Source: Pseudomonas viridiflava (GTDB lineage Bacteria; Pseudomonadota; Gammaproteobacteria; Pseudomonadales; Pseudomonadaceae). Taken from it: DNA of 64,000 nt. How positions within the stretch are numbered: the first letter of the stretch is position 1; every line of letters starts with the position of its first letter. The DNA is taken from NCBI RefSeq assembly GCF_900589395.1, contig NZ_UUIS01000025.1, positions 124,001-188,000 of the forward strand. The letters are read 5' to 3'. The notes below the pieces were generated by a model. The model saw only the letters and a list, made by a program, of their open reading frames with translations, was not told the origin of the DNA and searched no databases. This document shows positions 20,639 through 29,264 of the stretch, piece by piece. The translations under genes were made by a program, and so were the position numbers.

Positions 20639-22231
20639 TCAACTCAACTTGAACGGGTGGGCGAAGGTAATGCGCAGGCAACTGCCGCCAACCGGGCGCA
20701 TGGAATAATCCAGGTGCGCCTGGTTGCTTTCACACAGCTCGCGCGACAGATACAGGCCAAGCCCGGTGCCTTTGCTTTGCGTGGTGAAAAAGGGCTCGAA
20801 GAGCGTACCGAGGTGCTGTTCGGCCACGCCGTTGCCGTCATCCAGCACTTCCAGGGTCGGCAAGTCACTGACCGGATGATGGTACAGGCGCAGCCAGACT
20901 TGCGATTGCTCATGCACCTGGCCGCTGTGACGCAAGCCGTTGTGCACCAGGTTGCTGAGGATCTGTTGCAGGTGCTCGGGGTCCATGCGTGTGGTCAGCA
21001 GGCCGGTACCGATGTCGGTGTGCAACTGTTGATGAGGCGCGGCGCTGGTGCGCCATTGGGCAACGAAGTCCGTCAGCCAACTGGCCAGGTCCAGCAGCTG
21101 GACTTCGGTTTCGCGCCGGCGCGACAGTTGCAGGACGTTTTCGATGACCACGTTGATGCGCCGTGACTGGTCATGAATGATCTGCCCCAGGCGGCGGTCG
21201 GCGTTGCTCAATTCTTCTGATTCGTTGAGCAATTGCACCGCATGACTGACCGCGCCCAGCGGGTTGCGTATCTCGTGGGCAATGCCGGCGGTCAGGCGTC
21301 CCAGCGCTGCCAGCTTGAGTTGCTGGGCCTGATGGGCGATTTGCGAGAGGTCTTCGAGAAACACCAGCGTCTGGCGCTGATCGCTGCGGTTGAGGGTGGC
21401 GAAGCTGGCCTGGAGTACGGGGCCGCCTGGCGAGTTCTTGAAGCTGCCCGGTATCCGGATCGGATTCATGCGCCAATGCTGCAGGCGCTCGACGAGGGGC
21501 GGACAATAGTGGTCGATCACCCGGCCCACCAGGTGTTCATGACCCAGCAGGGTCAGGGCGCTCTGGTTGGCCAGCAGCACCTGGCGGCTGGCGTCGAGCA
21601 CCACGATGCCGGTGCGCATGCGTTGCAGGATCAGGCCGTTGAGTTCTTCGAGGTTGTCCACATCGGCGGCGCGCTGTTGCGCCAGCCCCTCGCTGACTTG
21701 CAGGCGTGCGGTCAGGGCCTGCATCAGCAGGGCAGCGGCAAAGCACAGCGCGCCCAGGCTGCCGGCCTGGACATAATCATTGGAGGTCTTGCTGTTGCTC
21801 AGGCTCAGGTAGAACGTCAGGTAGATGATGCCGATCGCTGACAGTGCGGCAATCAGCAGGCCGATACGCCCGCGCAGCAGAATGTTGCTGATCGCGACCG
21901 AAGCGATCAGCAGGTTGCCAATGCTGCTGGCCGGCCCGCCACCGGCATAGAACATCCCCGAGAGCAGCACCACGTCGCTCAGCGCCAGGCTGAACATCTG
22001 CGCCTTGTGGCGCGGGCGCTCCAGCAGCACGATCACCAGGATGTTGAACACCAGGTAAATCCAGCAACCGGCCCGGAACAGGTTCGGGTTGGCCATTTGC
22101 AGCAGCTCGGTGTCCAGGTCGGTGGACACCAGCAACACCAGCATGATGCCGATGGTCAGGCGATACAGGTGGTAGAGCCGCAGGATCCGTTGCGCCAGCG
22201 GGCTGCCGAGCGAGAGCGTCTCAGTGTTCAC
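20639..22231 (-). CDS. pilS: Type IV pilus sensor histidine kinase PilS
   Basis: Inner-membrane kinase that phosphorylates PilR and is reported in P. aeruginosa to sense pilin in the membrane. The 530 residues have about six N-terminal membrane helices (to about 180), a PAS-like region, the H-box AGIAHEIRNPLGA with His319, N-box NLVHNGLRHS and G-boxes DDGNGV and GTGLGLYLSREL. It is transcribed before pilR. Its 5' end overlaps the small gene at 22221-22457 by 11 bases, so the three genes form one operon. Confidence 0.94.
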   Translation of the reverse strand: MNTETLSLGSPLAQRILRLYHLYRLTIGIMLVLLVSTDLDTELLQMANPNLFRAGCWIYLVFNILVIVLLERPRHKAQMFSLALSDVVLLSGMFYAGGGPASSIGNLLIASVAISNILLRGRIGLLIAALSAIGIIYLTFYLSLSNSKTSNDYVQAGSLGALCFAAALLMQALTARLQVSEGLAQQRAADVDNLEELNGLILQRMRTGIVVLDASRQVLLANQSALTLLGHEHLVGRVIDHYCPPLVERLQHWRMNPIRIPGSFKNSPGGPVLQASFATLNRSDQRQTLVFLEDLSQIAHQAQQLKLAALGRLTAGIAHEIRNPLGAVSHAVQLLNESEELSNADRRLGQIIHDQSRRINVVIENVLQLSRRRETEVQLLDLASWLTDFVAQWRTSAAPHQQLHTDIGTGLLTTRMDPEHLQQILSNLVHNGLRHSGQVHEQSQVWLRLYHHPVSDLPTLEVLDDGNGVAEQHLGTLFEPFFTTQSKGTGLGLYLSRELCESNQAHLDYSMRPVGGSCLRITFAHPFKLS

Positions 22232-22457
22232 GCGAGGCAGGGCCCTGGAGCCTGTGTGCCTCGCTGCAAAACCATTGCTGTTCCTGGCTCAATGCACGGT
22301 CGCGAGGAAGGTGAACGCCACAATGGGCACAACGCACCATGGGCGCTGCAACCGGCTCGGCCGGGGGCGCAGGCTTGCGCTGTGGTGGGTTGAGCAGGCG
22401 CTTGATGAACCAGATGGCCGCCGCAATCAGGACGACCCACAGAAGGAGGCGAATCAT
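22221..22457 (-). CDS. PP0621-family small membrane protein with CxxC
   Basis: A 78-residue protein of unknown function conserved in pseudomonads. One N-terminal membrane helix (RLLLWVVLIAAAIWFIKRLL) is followed by a proline/alanine-rich linker and a CAHCGVHLPRDRAL motif with a later cysteine (WFCSEAHR), which resembles a small zinc-binding treble-clef site. Its end overlaps pilS by 11 bases and it is the first gene before pilS-pilR, suggesting co-expression. A direct role in pilus regulation is not shown. Confidence 0.85.
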   Translation of the reverse strand: MIRLLLWVVLIAAAIWFIKRLLNPPQRKPAPPAEPVAAPMVRCAHCGVHLPRDRALSQEQQWFCSEAHRLQGPASREH

Positions 22458-22560
22458 GGTTTACCGCTTGAAAATGGAAGATGCGGGCATTGTAGTAGGA
22501 AAGGCCGGGCAGCGCTGCGCTTTGACGGCGCTCCAAGGTGGCATGCCAAGGCGCAGCGCT

Positions 22561-22669
22561 GTAGGAGCGCGCTTGCCCGCGACCGGCTGCGCAGCAGTCG
22601 TAAAATTTCAGCATTTCGCAGATTTTTACGAGCGCTGCGCACTCGGTCGCGGGCAGAGCGCGCTCCTAC
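22561..22669. repeat. REPIN-like inverted repeat, copy E (reverse orientation)
   Basis: 109 bp. The left arm continues as GACCGGCTGCGCAGCAGTCG and the right part reads ACGAGCGCTGCGCACTCGGTCGC, so the asymmetric interior is reversed compared with copies B-D. The right flank (22670-22715) AGCGGTGAGTTTGATATGCAATAAATCAGTAGGTT resembles the outer arm of copy D; the left flank does not. Confidence 0.87.
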
Positions 22670-22772
22670 AGCGGTGAGTTTGATATGCAATAAATCAGTA
22701 GGTTTTTTGAAGATAGGCGGCTTGTCGGCGACAGCGGCGGTACAGACGTAACATCGCGGCAATGATGCAGAT

Positions 22773-22800
22773 AAAAAAAGAGGCCCGCAGGCCTCTTTTT
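22773..22800 (-). terminator. Rho-independent terminator of bamD
   Basis: On the minus strand AAAAAGAGGCC-TGCG-GGCCTCTTTTTTT lies 16 bases after the bamD stop. It is symmetrical enough to work on both strands. Confidence 0.9.
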
Positions 22801-22815
22801 CAACAGCGTGCAGCC

Positions 22816-23838
22816 TTAGTCGAACAGGCCGAACGTGGCGTAGCTGAACCACGAGCGGCTTTTCTTGCCGGCCGCTTTGTCGGCTTCTTCGGCCTGCTCG
22901 TCGAGCTCGTCCTGGTTTTCCGGCAGCAGCTCTTTGGGAATGGCCGACTTGGCGTCCTGGTACTGACGCACGATGTCCTGGTTGGCGCGGGTTTCGCCCG
23001 GTGGCAGCGGGGCGCTGCTGCCGATCATGCCCAGCGTTGCCTTGGACAGCCACGAGCGGTTGTCGGCCTCGGGCTCACGCGGGGTGAACTGGCCATCTTC
23101 CAGTTGCGGGTGGTTTGGGTAGTTGGTCTTGAGCACTTCCAGGCTGGTGGCGGCCAGGTCGTCCAGGTGCAGGCGCTGGTAGGACTCGACCATCACCGCC
23201 AGGCCGTCACCGACCGAAGGGGTTTCCTGGAAGTTTTCCACCACATAACGGCCACGGTTGGCCGCTGCGACATAGGCCTGACGGGTCAGGTAATAGTCGG
23301 CCACGTGAATTTCGTAGGACGCCAGCAGGTTGCGCAGGTAGATCATGCGCTGCTTGGCATCAGGCGAATAACGGCTGTTGGGGTAGCGGCTGGTCAACTG
23401 GGCGAACTCGTTGAACGAGTCACGCGCCGCGCCGGGGTCGCGCTTGGTCTGGTCCAGCGGCAGGAAGCGCGCCAGCAGGCCCACGTCCTGGTCGAAGGAG
23501 GTCAGGCCGCGCATGTAGTAGGCGTAGTCGACGTTGGGGTGCTCAGGGTGCAGGCGGATGAAACGCTCGGCTGCCGATTTGGCCGCCTCCGGTTCACCGT
23601 TCTTGTAGTTCGCATAGATCAGCTCGAGCTGGGCCTGGTCGGCGTAGCGGCCGAACGGGTAACGCGATTCCAGCGCCTTGAGCTTCTCGGTGGCGCTGTT
23701 ATAGCTGTTGTTCCCCAGGTCGTTCTGCGCCTGCTGGTACAGCTCGACTTCGCTGAGGTTCTCGTCAATGACTTCCTTCGACGAGCAGGCCGCAGTGGTT
23801 GCGAGGATGGCGATCAGCAGCAGGTGTTTCACTTGCAT
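22816..23838 (-). CDS. bamD: Outer membrane assembly lipoprotein BamD (ComL)
   Basis: Essential lipoprotein of the BAM complex that inserts beta-barrel proteins in the outer membrane. The 340-residue protein has a lipoprotein signal with lipobox ending TTAAC and the lipidated cysteine at residue 18. TPR-type repeats follow ([28 protein letters not shown] and later). It has an unusually long C-terminal tail after the TPR domain, as is typical of Pseudomonas BamD. The start at 23838 gives the signal peptide; upstream in-frame ATGs lie in the divergent promoter region. It is divergent from rluD. Confidence 0.93.
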   Translation of the reverse strand: MQVKHLLLIAILATTAACSSKEVIDENLSEVELYQQAQNDLGNNSYNSATEKLKALESRYPFGRYADQAQLELIYANYKNGEPEAAKSAAERFIRLHPEHPNVDYAYYMRGLTSFDQDVGLLARFLPLDQTKRDPGAARDSFNEFAQLTSRYPNSRYSPDAKQRMIYLRNLLASYEIHVADYYLTRQAYVAAANRGRYVVENFQETPSVGDGLAVMVESYQRLHLDDLAATSLEVLKTNYPNHPQLEDGQFTPREPEADNRSWLSKATLGMIGSSAPLPPGETRANQDIVRQYQDAKSAIPKELLPENQDELDEQAEEADKAAGKKSRSWFSYATFGLFD

Positions 23839-23987
23839 GGCGGCTTGCGTCCTATAACGGCCTGCTGTCTTGGGCGGGGCCGTCCTGTTATGATGAGCGC
23901 CCCGCGAAAACTGTCGGGGCAAAAGACGCCGTATTTAACCACAAGCGCGCTGCCGAAACCAAAGGCTAGCCGCCTTCCAGTCTGGCC

Positions 23988-24950
23988 ATGTCCGAAAATA
24001 TAGAACTAAGCGCAGAGGTACCGTCCGAATCGGGTGGTCAACGCCTCGATCAAGTCGCCGCCCAATTGTTTGCCGAATACTCGCGTTCGCGCCTTGTCAC
24101 CTGGATCAAGGACGGCCGTCTGACGGTCGACGGCAACGTCTTGCGTCCGCGCGACCTCGTCTACGGCGGCTCCATTCTGCAATTGACTGCCGAGCAGGAA
24201 GCCCAGGGCGAGTGGATCGCCCAGGACATCGCTCTGGACATCGTCTACGAAGACGATCAGATCCTGGTCATCAACAAACCCGCCGGGCTGGTGGTCCATC
24301 CGGCCGCCGGTCATGCCGACGGCACGCTGCTCAATGCCTTGCTGCACCACGTGCCTGACATCGTCAACGTGCCGCGTGCCGGCATCGTGCACCGTCTCGA
24401 CAAGGACACCACCGGTCTGATGGTGGTGGCCAAGACGCTGCAGGCCCAGACCCAACTGGTCAACCAGCTGCAGGGTCGTACCGTCAGCCGTATCTACGAG
24501 TGCATCGTGATCGGCGTGGTCACCGCCGGCGGCAAGATCGACGCCCCGATCGGTCGCCACGGCCAGCAGCGCCAGCGCATGGCGGTGATGGACAACGGCA
24601 AGCCGGCGGTCAGTCACTACCGGGTGCTCGACCGTTTCCGCTCCCACACCCATGTGCGGGTCAAGCTGGAAACCGGCCGTACCCACCAGATTCGCGTGCA
24701 CATGGCGCATATCAACTTCCCGTTGATCGGCGATCCGGCCTACGGTGGACGCTTCCGCATCCCGCCGGCCGCCAGCCAGACCCTGGTCGAGTCGCTCAAG
24801 ACCTTCCCGCGTCAGGCGCTGCACGCCCGCTTCCTGGAACTGGATCATCCGGTCACCGGCCAGCGCATGCGCTGGGAATCGCCATTGCCTGAAGATTTTG
24901 TCTGGCTGCTGTCGCTGCTCAAGCAGGACCGCGAGGCGTTCGTCGGGTGA
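23988..24950 (+). CDS. rluD: 23S rRNA pseudouridine(1911/1915/1917) synthase
   Basis: Modifies three uridines in helix 69 of 23S rRNA. The 320-residue protein has an N-terminal S4 domain (QRLDQVAAQLFAEYSRSRLVTWIKDGRLTVDG) and the catalytic motif HRLDKDTTGLMVVAK carrying the nucleophilic aspartate. It is divergent from bamD, and its stop overlaps the GTG start of pgeF, so the two are coupled. The bamD-rluD-pgeF-clpB order is conserved in the genus. Confidence 0.95.
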   Translation: MSENIELSAEVPSESGGQRLDQVAAQLFAEYSRSRLVTWIKDGRLTVDGNVLRPRDLVYGGSILQLTAEQEAQGEWIAQDIALDIVYEDDQILVINKPAGLVVHPAAGHADGTLLNALLHHVPDIVNVPRAGIVHRLDKDTTGLMVVAKTLQAQTQLVNQLQGRTVSRIYECIVIGVVTAGGKIDAPIGRHGQQRQRMAVMDNGKPAVSHYRVLDRFRSHTHVRVKLETGRTHQIRVHMAHINFPLIGDPAYGGRFRIPPAASQTLVESLKTFPRQALHARFLELDHPVTGQRMRWESPLPEDFVWLLSLLKQDREAFVG

Positions 24951-25678
24951 CAATCGACTGGCTGACGCCCGAGTGGCCGGCGCCGGCCTCCGTACAGGCC
25001 TGCGTCACCACGCGGGCTGGCGGCGCCAGCCTGGCACCGTTCGACAGCTTCAACCTGGGCGATCACGTCCAGGACGACCCCGCGGCCGTGGCCAGCAATC
25101 GCTTGCACCTGACCTCGCACCTGAATGTACGGCCAGCCTGGCTGCGCCAGGTGCATGGCGTGGCAGTGGCGCACGCTGATCCGGCCCGGGTCGACGAGGC
25201 CGATGCCAGCTGGAGCGACACTCCGGGGGTCGCCTGCACCATCATGACTGCCGATTGCCTGCCGGCCCTGTTCTGCAACCGTGCCGGTACCCGCGTGGCC
25301 GCTGCGCATGCCGGCTGGCGCGGCCTGGCCGCCGGTGTCCTGGAAGCCACGGCCGACAGCCTGCAGAGTGCGCGGGACGATGTCCTGGTGTGGCTGGGGC
25401 CGGCCATCGGCCAGCCGTCCTTCGAAGTGGGTGACGAAGTGCGTGAAGCCTTCCTGTCGACCCACCCTGAAACAGCCGCTGCTTTCGTACCCAGCATCAA
25501 TGCCGGGCGCTGCATGGCCGATCTCTACGCCCTGGCGCGCTTGCGCCTGGCCGCGCACGGCATCCAGGCTGTTTACGGCGGCGGTTTCGATACCTTTACC
25601 GACGAACGGTTCTTTTCCTATCGCCGTGCCGCGCGCACCGGCCGCTTCGCTTCCTTGATCTGGATCAGCCCGGCCTGA
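24947..25678 (+). CDS. pgeF: Peptidoglycan editing factor PgeF (YfiH/laccase-domain family)
   Basis: Family members remove wrongly incorporated amino acids from cell-wall precursors; older annotations call them polyphenol oxidases. The 243-residue protein has the family's metal and catalytic residues in QVHGVAVAHAD, TADCLPALF and AAHAGWRGLAAG. The GTG start at 24947 overlaps the rluD stop (GTGA). Downstream, a heat-shock promoter separates it from clpB. Confidence 0.9.
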   Translation: MTIDWLTPEWPAPASVQACVTTRAGGASLAPFDSFNLGDHVQDDPAAVASNRLHLTSHLNVRPAWLRQVHGVAVAHADPARVDEADASWSDTPGVACTIMTADCLPALFCNRAGTRVAAAHAGWRGLAAGVLEATADSLQSARDDVLVWLGPAIGQPSFEVGDEVREAFLSTHPETAAAFVPSINAGRCMADLYALARLRLAAHGIQAVYGGGFDTFTDERFFSYRRAARTGRFASLIWISPA

Positions 25679-25698
25679 CCTGTATCAACGGTCTGTCA

Positions 25699-25727
25699 CT
25701 TGAAACCCTCAGAATTGTCCGCATCTA
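25699..25727 (+). promoter_or_regulatory. Sigma32 (RpoH) heat-shock promoter of clpB
   Basis: CTTGAAA (25699-25705), 13 bases, then CCGCATCTA (25719-25727). This closely matches the RpoH consensus CTTGAAA-N11-16-CCCCAT. It lies about 70 bases before the clpB ATG. Confidence 0.8.
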
Positions 25728-25796
25728 ACGGGTATCCAGCAGGTTTTCTTTATAGGTGTGTTCATTGCTCCGGCCTGCTCAAAAGGAAGGTGACTA

Positions 25797-28361
25797 ATGC
25801 GTATCGACAGATTGACCAGCAAGCTCCAGTTAGCATTATCCGACGCCCAGTCGTTGGCGGTCGGTTTCGATCACCCGGCCATTGAGCCCGCTCATTTATT
25901 GCACGCACTGCTTGAACAGCAGGGCGGCTCGATCAAACCGCTGCTCATGCAGGTCGGCTTTGACATCAACAGCCTGCGCAAGGAACTGGGCAAGGAGCTC
26001 GACGCCCTGCCGAAAATCCAGAATCCCACGGGCGATGTAAACATGTCGCAGGACATGGCGCGCCTGCTCAACCAGGCCGACCGCCTGGCGCAGCAGAAGG
26101 GCGACCAGTTTATCTCCAGCGAGCTGGTGCTGCTGGCGGCCATGGATGAAAACAGCAAGATCGGCAAATTGCTGCTAGGCCAGGGCGTCAGCAAGAAAGC
26201 CCTGGAAAACGCCATCAATAACCTGCGCGGCGGCAATGCGGTCAACGACCCCAATGTCGAGGAGTCGCGCCAGGCGCTGGACAAATACACCATCGACCTG
26301 ACCAAGCGCGCCGAGGAGGGCAAGCTTGACCCGGTGATCGGCCGCGACGATGAAATCCGCCGCACCATTCAGGTGTTGCAGCGCCGCACCAAGAACAACC
26401 CGGTGCTGATCGGCGAGCCTGGCGTGGGCAAGACCGCCATTGCCGAAGGCCTGGCGCAGCGCATCATCAATGGCGAAGTGCCCGATGGCCTGCGCGGCAA
26501 GCGCCTGCTGTCGCTGGACATGGGCGCGCTGATTGCCGGCGCCAAGTTCCGCGGCGAGTTTGAAGAGCGCCTCAAGTCGCTGCTCAACGAACTGGGCAAG
26601 CAGGAAGGCCAGATCATCCTGTTCATCGACGAACTGCACACCATGGTCGGTGCCGGCAAGGGCGAGGGCTCGATGGACGCCGGCAACATGCTCAAGCCGG
26701 CCCTGGCGCGTGGCGAGCTGCACTGCGTCGGCGCGACCACGCTCAATGAGTACCGCCAATATATAGAGAAGGACGCAGCGCTTGAGCGACGCTTCCAGAA
26801 GGTACTGGTCGAGGAGCCGAGCGAAGAAGACACGATCGCCATCCTGCGCGGCCTTAAAGAGCGCTATGAAGTGCACCACAAGGTGGCGATCACCGACGGC
26901 GCGATCATTGCCGCCGCCAAGCTCAGCCACCGCTACATCACCGACCGGCAACTGCCCGACAAGGCCATTGACCTGATTGACGAAGCGGCCAGCCGCATTC
27001 GCATGGAAATCGACTCCAAGCCCGAGGTGCTGGATCGTCTGGAACGCCGCCTGATCCAGTTGAAGGTTGAATCGCAAGCCCTCAAGAAGGAAGACGACGA
27101 AGCCGCGATCAAGCGCCTGGAAAAACTGCAGGTCGAGATCGAACGCCTGGAGCGCGAATACGCCGACCTTGAAGAAATCTGGACCTCGGAAAAAGCCGAA
27201 GTCACCGGCTCCGCGCAGATTCAGCAGAAGATCGAGCAGTCGCGTCAGGAGCTGGAGGCCGCGCGTCGTCGTGGCGACCTGAACCGCATGGCCGAACTGC
27301 AGTACGGGATCATCCCCGACCTGGAGCGCAGCCTGCAGATGGTCGACCAGCACGGCAAGCCGGAAAACCAGTTGCTGCGCAGCCGCGTGACCGAGGAAGA
27401 GATTGCCGAGGTGGTGTCCAAGTGGACCGGTATCCCGGTGGCGAAGATGCTCGAAGGCGAGCGCGAGAAGCTGCTGAAGATGGAAGGGCTGTTGCACCAG
27501 CGCGTGATCGGCCAGGACGAAGCGGTCATCGCGGTGGCCAATGCCGTGCGGCGCTCGCGTGCAGGGTTGTCGGACCCGAACCGCCCCAGCGGCTCGTTCA
27601 TGTTCCTGGGCCCGACCGGCGTGGGCAAGACCGAGCTGTGCAAGGCGCTGGCGGAGTTTCTGTTCGACACCGAAGAGGCCATGGTGCGCATCGACATGTC
27701 CGAGTTCATGGAGAAACACTCCGTGGCGCGGCTGATCGGCGCCCCGCCGGGCTATGTCGGTTATGAAGAGGGCGGTTACCTGACCGAGGCCGTGCGGCGC
27801 AAACCCTATGCGGTGATCCTGCTGGACGAGGTCGAGAAGGCGCACAGCGATGTGTTCAATATCCTGTTGCAAGTGCTCGAAGACGGTCGCCTGACCGACA
27901 GCCACGGGCGCACGGTGGATTTCCGCAATACCGTGATCGTCATGACCTCCAACCTGGGGTCGGCGCAGATCCAGGAACTGGTCGGTGATCGCGAGGCCCA
28001 GCGGGCAGCGGTCATGGACGCGGTGGGCACGCACTTCCGGCCGGAGTTCATCAACCGCATCGACGAGGTGGTGATCTTCGAGCCGCTGGGTCGCGAGCAG
28101 ATTGCCGGCATTACCCAGATCCAGCTGAGCCGCCTGCTGGGCCGCCTGGCCGAGCGCGAGCTGAACCTGGTGCTGAGCCCGGAGGCGCTGGACAAGCTGA
28201 TCGCGGTTGGCTACGACCCGGTGTATGGCGCACGGCCACTCAAGCGTGCCATCCAGCGCTGGATCGAGAACCCGTTGGCGCAGTTGATCCTGTCGGGGCG
28301 TTTCGTGCCTGGCTCGACCATTACCGGCACACTGGTCGACGACGAGATCGCCTTTGCCTGA
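25797..28361 (+). CDS. clpB: ATP-dependent disaggregase ClpB
   Basis: Hsp100 chaperone that, with DnaK, rescues aggregated proteins. The 854 residues are in the usual order: N-domain repeats, NBD1 with Walker A GEPGVGKT at 206-213, the coiled-coil middle domain (about 400-530, rich in charged heptads such as [20 protein letters not shown]), NBD2 with GPTGVGKT at 605-612 and a C-terminal small domain. AAGGAAGGTG precedes the ATG. It lacks the ClpP-binding loop, as expected. Transcribed from the RpoH-type promoter upstream. Confidence 0.97.
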   Translation: MRIDRLTSKLQLALSDAQSLAVGFDHPAIEPAHLLHALLEQQGGSIKPLLMQVGFDINSLRKELGKELDALPKIQNPTGDVNMSQDMARLLNQADRLAQQKGDQFISSELVLLAAMDENSKIGKLLLGQGVSKKALENAINNLRGGNAVNDPNVEESRQALDKYTIDLTKRAEEGKLDPVIGRDDEIRRTIQVLQRRTKNNPVLIGEPGVGKTAIAEGLAQRIINGEVPDGLRGKRLLSLDMGALIAGAKFRGEFEERLKSLLNELGKQEGQIILFIDELHTMVGAGKGEGSMDAGNMLKPALARGELHCVGATTLNEYRQYIEKDAALERRFQKVLVEEPSEEDTIAILRGLKERYEVHHKVAITDGAIIAAAKLSHRYITDRQLPDKAIDLIDEAASRIRMEIDSKPEVLDRLERRLIQLKVESQALKKEDDEAAIKRLEKLQVEIERLEREYADLEEIWTSEKAEVTGSAQIQQKIEQSRQELEAARRRGDLNRMAELQYGIIPDLERSLQMVDQHGKPENQLLRSRVTEEEIAEVVSKWTGIPVAKMLEGEREKLLKMEGLLHQRVIGQDEAVIAVANAVRRSRAGLSDPNRPSGSFMFLGPTGVGKTELCKALAEFLFDTEEAMVRIDMSEFMEKHSVARLIGAPPGYVGYEEGGYLTEAVRRKPYAVILLDEVEKAHSDVFNILLQVLEDGRLTDSHGRTVDFRNTVIVMTSNLGSAQIQELVGDREAQRAAVMDAVGTHFRPEFINRIDEVVIFEPLGREQIAGITQIQLSRLLGRLAERELNLVLSPEALDKLIAVGYDPVYGARPLKRAIQRWIENPLAQLILSGRFVPGSTITGTLVDDEIAFA

Positions 28362-28402
28362 AAACAGGCTGCAGGACCGGCCGGGCGACAATGCGCTCAG
28401 CC

Positions 28403-28487
28403 GGGAAGGGTGCCACCTTTTATAAAGAGGGCACCTTCCCTGCAAGGCGGACCGTACCAAGGCCTTTGACCCTATGAAAAAGGCCTT
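28403..28487 (+). terminator. Two stem-loops after clpB
   Basis: First, GGGAAGGGTGCC...GGCACCTTCCC (28403-28440) is a stable stem with one bulge but no T run. Second, AAGGCCTTT...AAAGGCCTT (28459-28487) is followed by CTGAAAAAAAA on this strand. Either could end clpB transcription; neither is a textbook terminator on the plus strand. Confidence 0.4.
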
Positions 28488-28532
28488 CTGAAAAAAAATC
28501 GCAAATCATTGTAGTAAAAGCAATTTAGGGTG

Positions 28533-28560
28533 TTGACAGGTGTTTTGAATCTTGTAGAAT
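28533..28560 (+). promoter_or_regulatory. Sigma70 promoter of the tRNA cluster
   Basis: A perfect TTGACA at 28533-28538, 16 bases, then TAGAAT at 28555-28560, followed by a GC-rich GGCGCGCC start region such as is seen at stable-RNA promoters. tRNA-Asn begins 74 bases downstream. Confidence 0.8.
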
Positions 28561-28633
28561 GGCGCGCCTCAGAGACGTGAACGTAACGCGAAACGCGAAG
28601 CGCAAAGGTCGATGAGATTGGATCTGAAGACGT

Positions 28634-28709
<76 letters not shown>

Positions 28710-28743
28710 GATTCAGGTTCTGGTTGTAAAAGGTTGTACGTGT

Positions 28744-28820
28744 CGGGGTATAGCGCAGTCCGGTAGCGCGCCTGCTTTGGGAGCAGGATGTCAGGAGTTC
28801 GAATCCCCTTACCCCGACCA
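28744..28820 (+). tRNA. tRNA-Pro (anticodon TGG), first copy
   Basis: 77 bases with CCA encoded. The acceptor CGGGGTA pairs with TACCCCG. The anticodon loop is CTTTGGGAG and the T-loop AGTTCGAATCC. It is identical to the copy at 29000-29076. Confidence 0.97.
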
Positions 28821-28826
28821 TTCTTT

Positions 28827-28902
28827 GGGTCGTTAGCTCAGTTGGTAGAGCAGTTGGCTTTTAACCAATTGGTCGTAGGTTCGAATCCCACACGACCCAC
28901 CA
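28827..28902 (+). tRNA. tRNA-Lys (anticodon TTT)
   Basis: 76 bases with CCA encoded. The acceptor GGGTCGT pairs with ACGACCC. The anticodon loop is CTTTTAACC and the T-loop GGTTCGAATCC. It lies 6 bases after tRNA-Pro in the same transcript. Confidence 0.97.
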
Positions 28903-28965
28903 TTTTTGGTCTTGCAACATTGGGCCGAATCTTAGGGAAATGATGCCACTTGCATCATTCTTGTT

Positions 28966-28990
28966 AAAACACCCCTCACGGGGTGTGTTT
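28966..28990 (+). terminator. Terminator within the tRNA array
   Basis: The stem AAACACCCC-TCA-CGGGGTGTGTTT lies after tRNA-Lys and before the second tRNA-Pro. The T run is short. It would end or attenuate the first three-tRNA transcript. Confidence 0.7.
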
Positions 28991-28999
28991 AAGCAGTAA

Positions 29000-29076
29000 C
29001 GGGGTATAGCGCAGTCCGGTAGCGCGCCTGCTTTGGGAGCAGGATGTCAGGAGTTCGAATCCCCTTACCCCGACCA
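29000..29076 (+). tRNA. tRNA-Pro (anticodon TGG), second identical copy
   Basis: 77 bases, the same sequence as the copy at 28744, including the encoded CCA. It lies beyond a terminator-like stem and has no obvious promoter of its own, so it may be a duplication that extended the array. Confidence 0.96.
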
Positions 29077-29136
29077 TTTTCACTTGGCTTTGCCAGGGCG
29101 AAAATCCGGATTCACAGCCAATCGCTGTGAATCGAA

Positions 29137-29170
29137 CAAAAAAGGCGTCCCTCGGGACGCCTTTTTTGTT
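29137..29170 (+). terminator. Rho-independent terminator after the tRNA array (bidirectional)
   Basis: AAAAAAGGCGTCCC-TC-GGGACGCCTTTTTTG has a perfect GC stem with A and T runs on either side. It serves the tRNAs on the plus strand and probably the helicase operon arriving on the minus strand. Confidence 0.92.
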
Positions 29171-29264
29171 GTGCCTTTTATCGGCCTGACAGGGGCATTG
29201 GGCCATTCAAGGCGTTGCCAGGCGCGTTCAGGTGCCTGGCTTGCGACAGGGCAGCAGGCAATCC

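Noticed and set aside
26175..28460. A long open frame antisense to clpB
   Set aside because: Composition is a shadow of clpB codon bias; it has no ribosome-binding site and no recognisable motifs.
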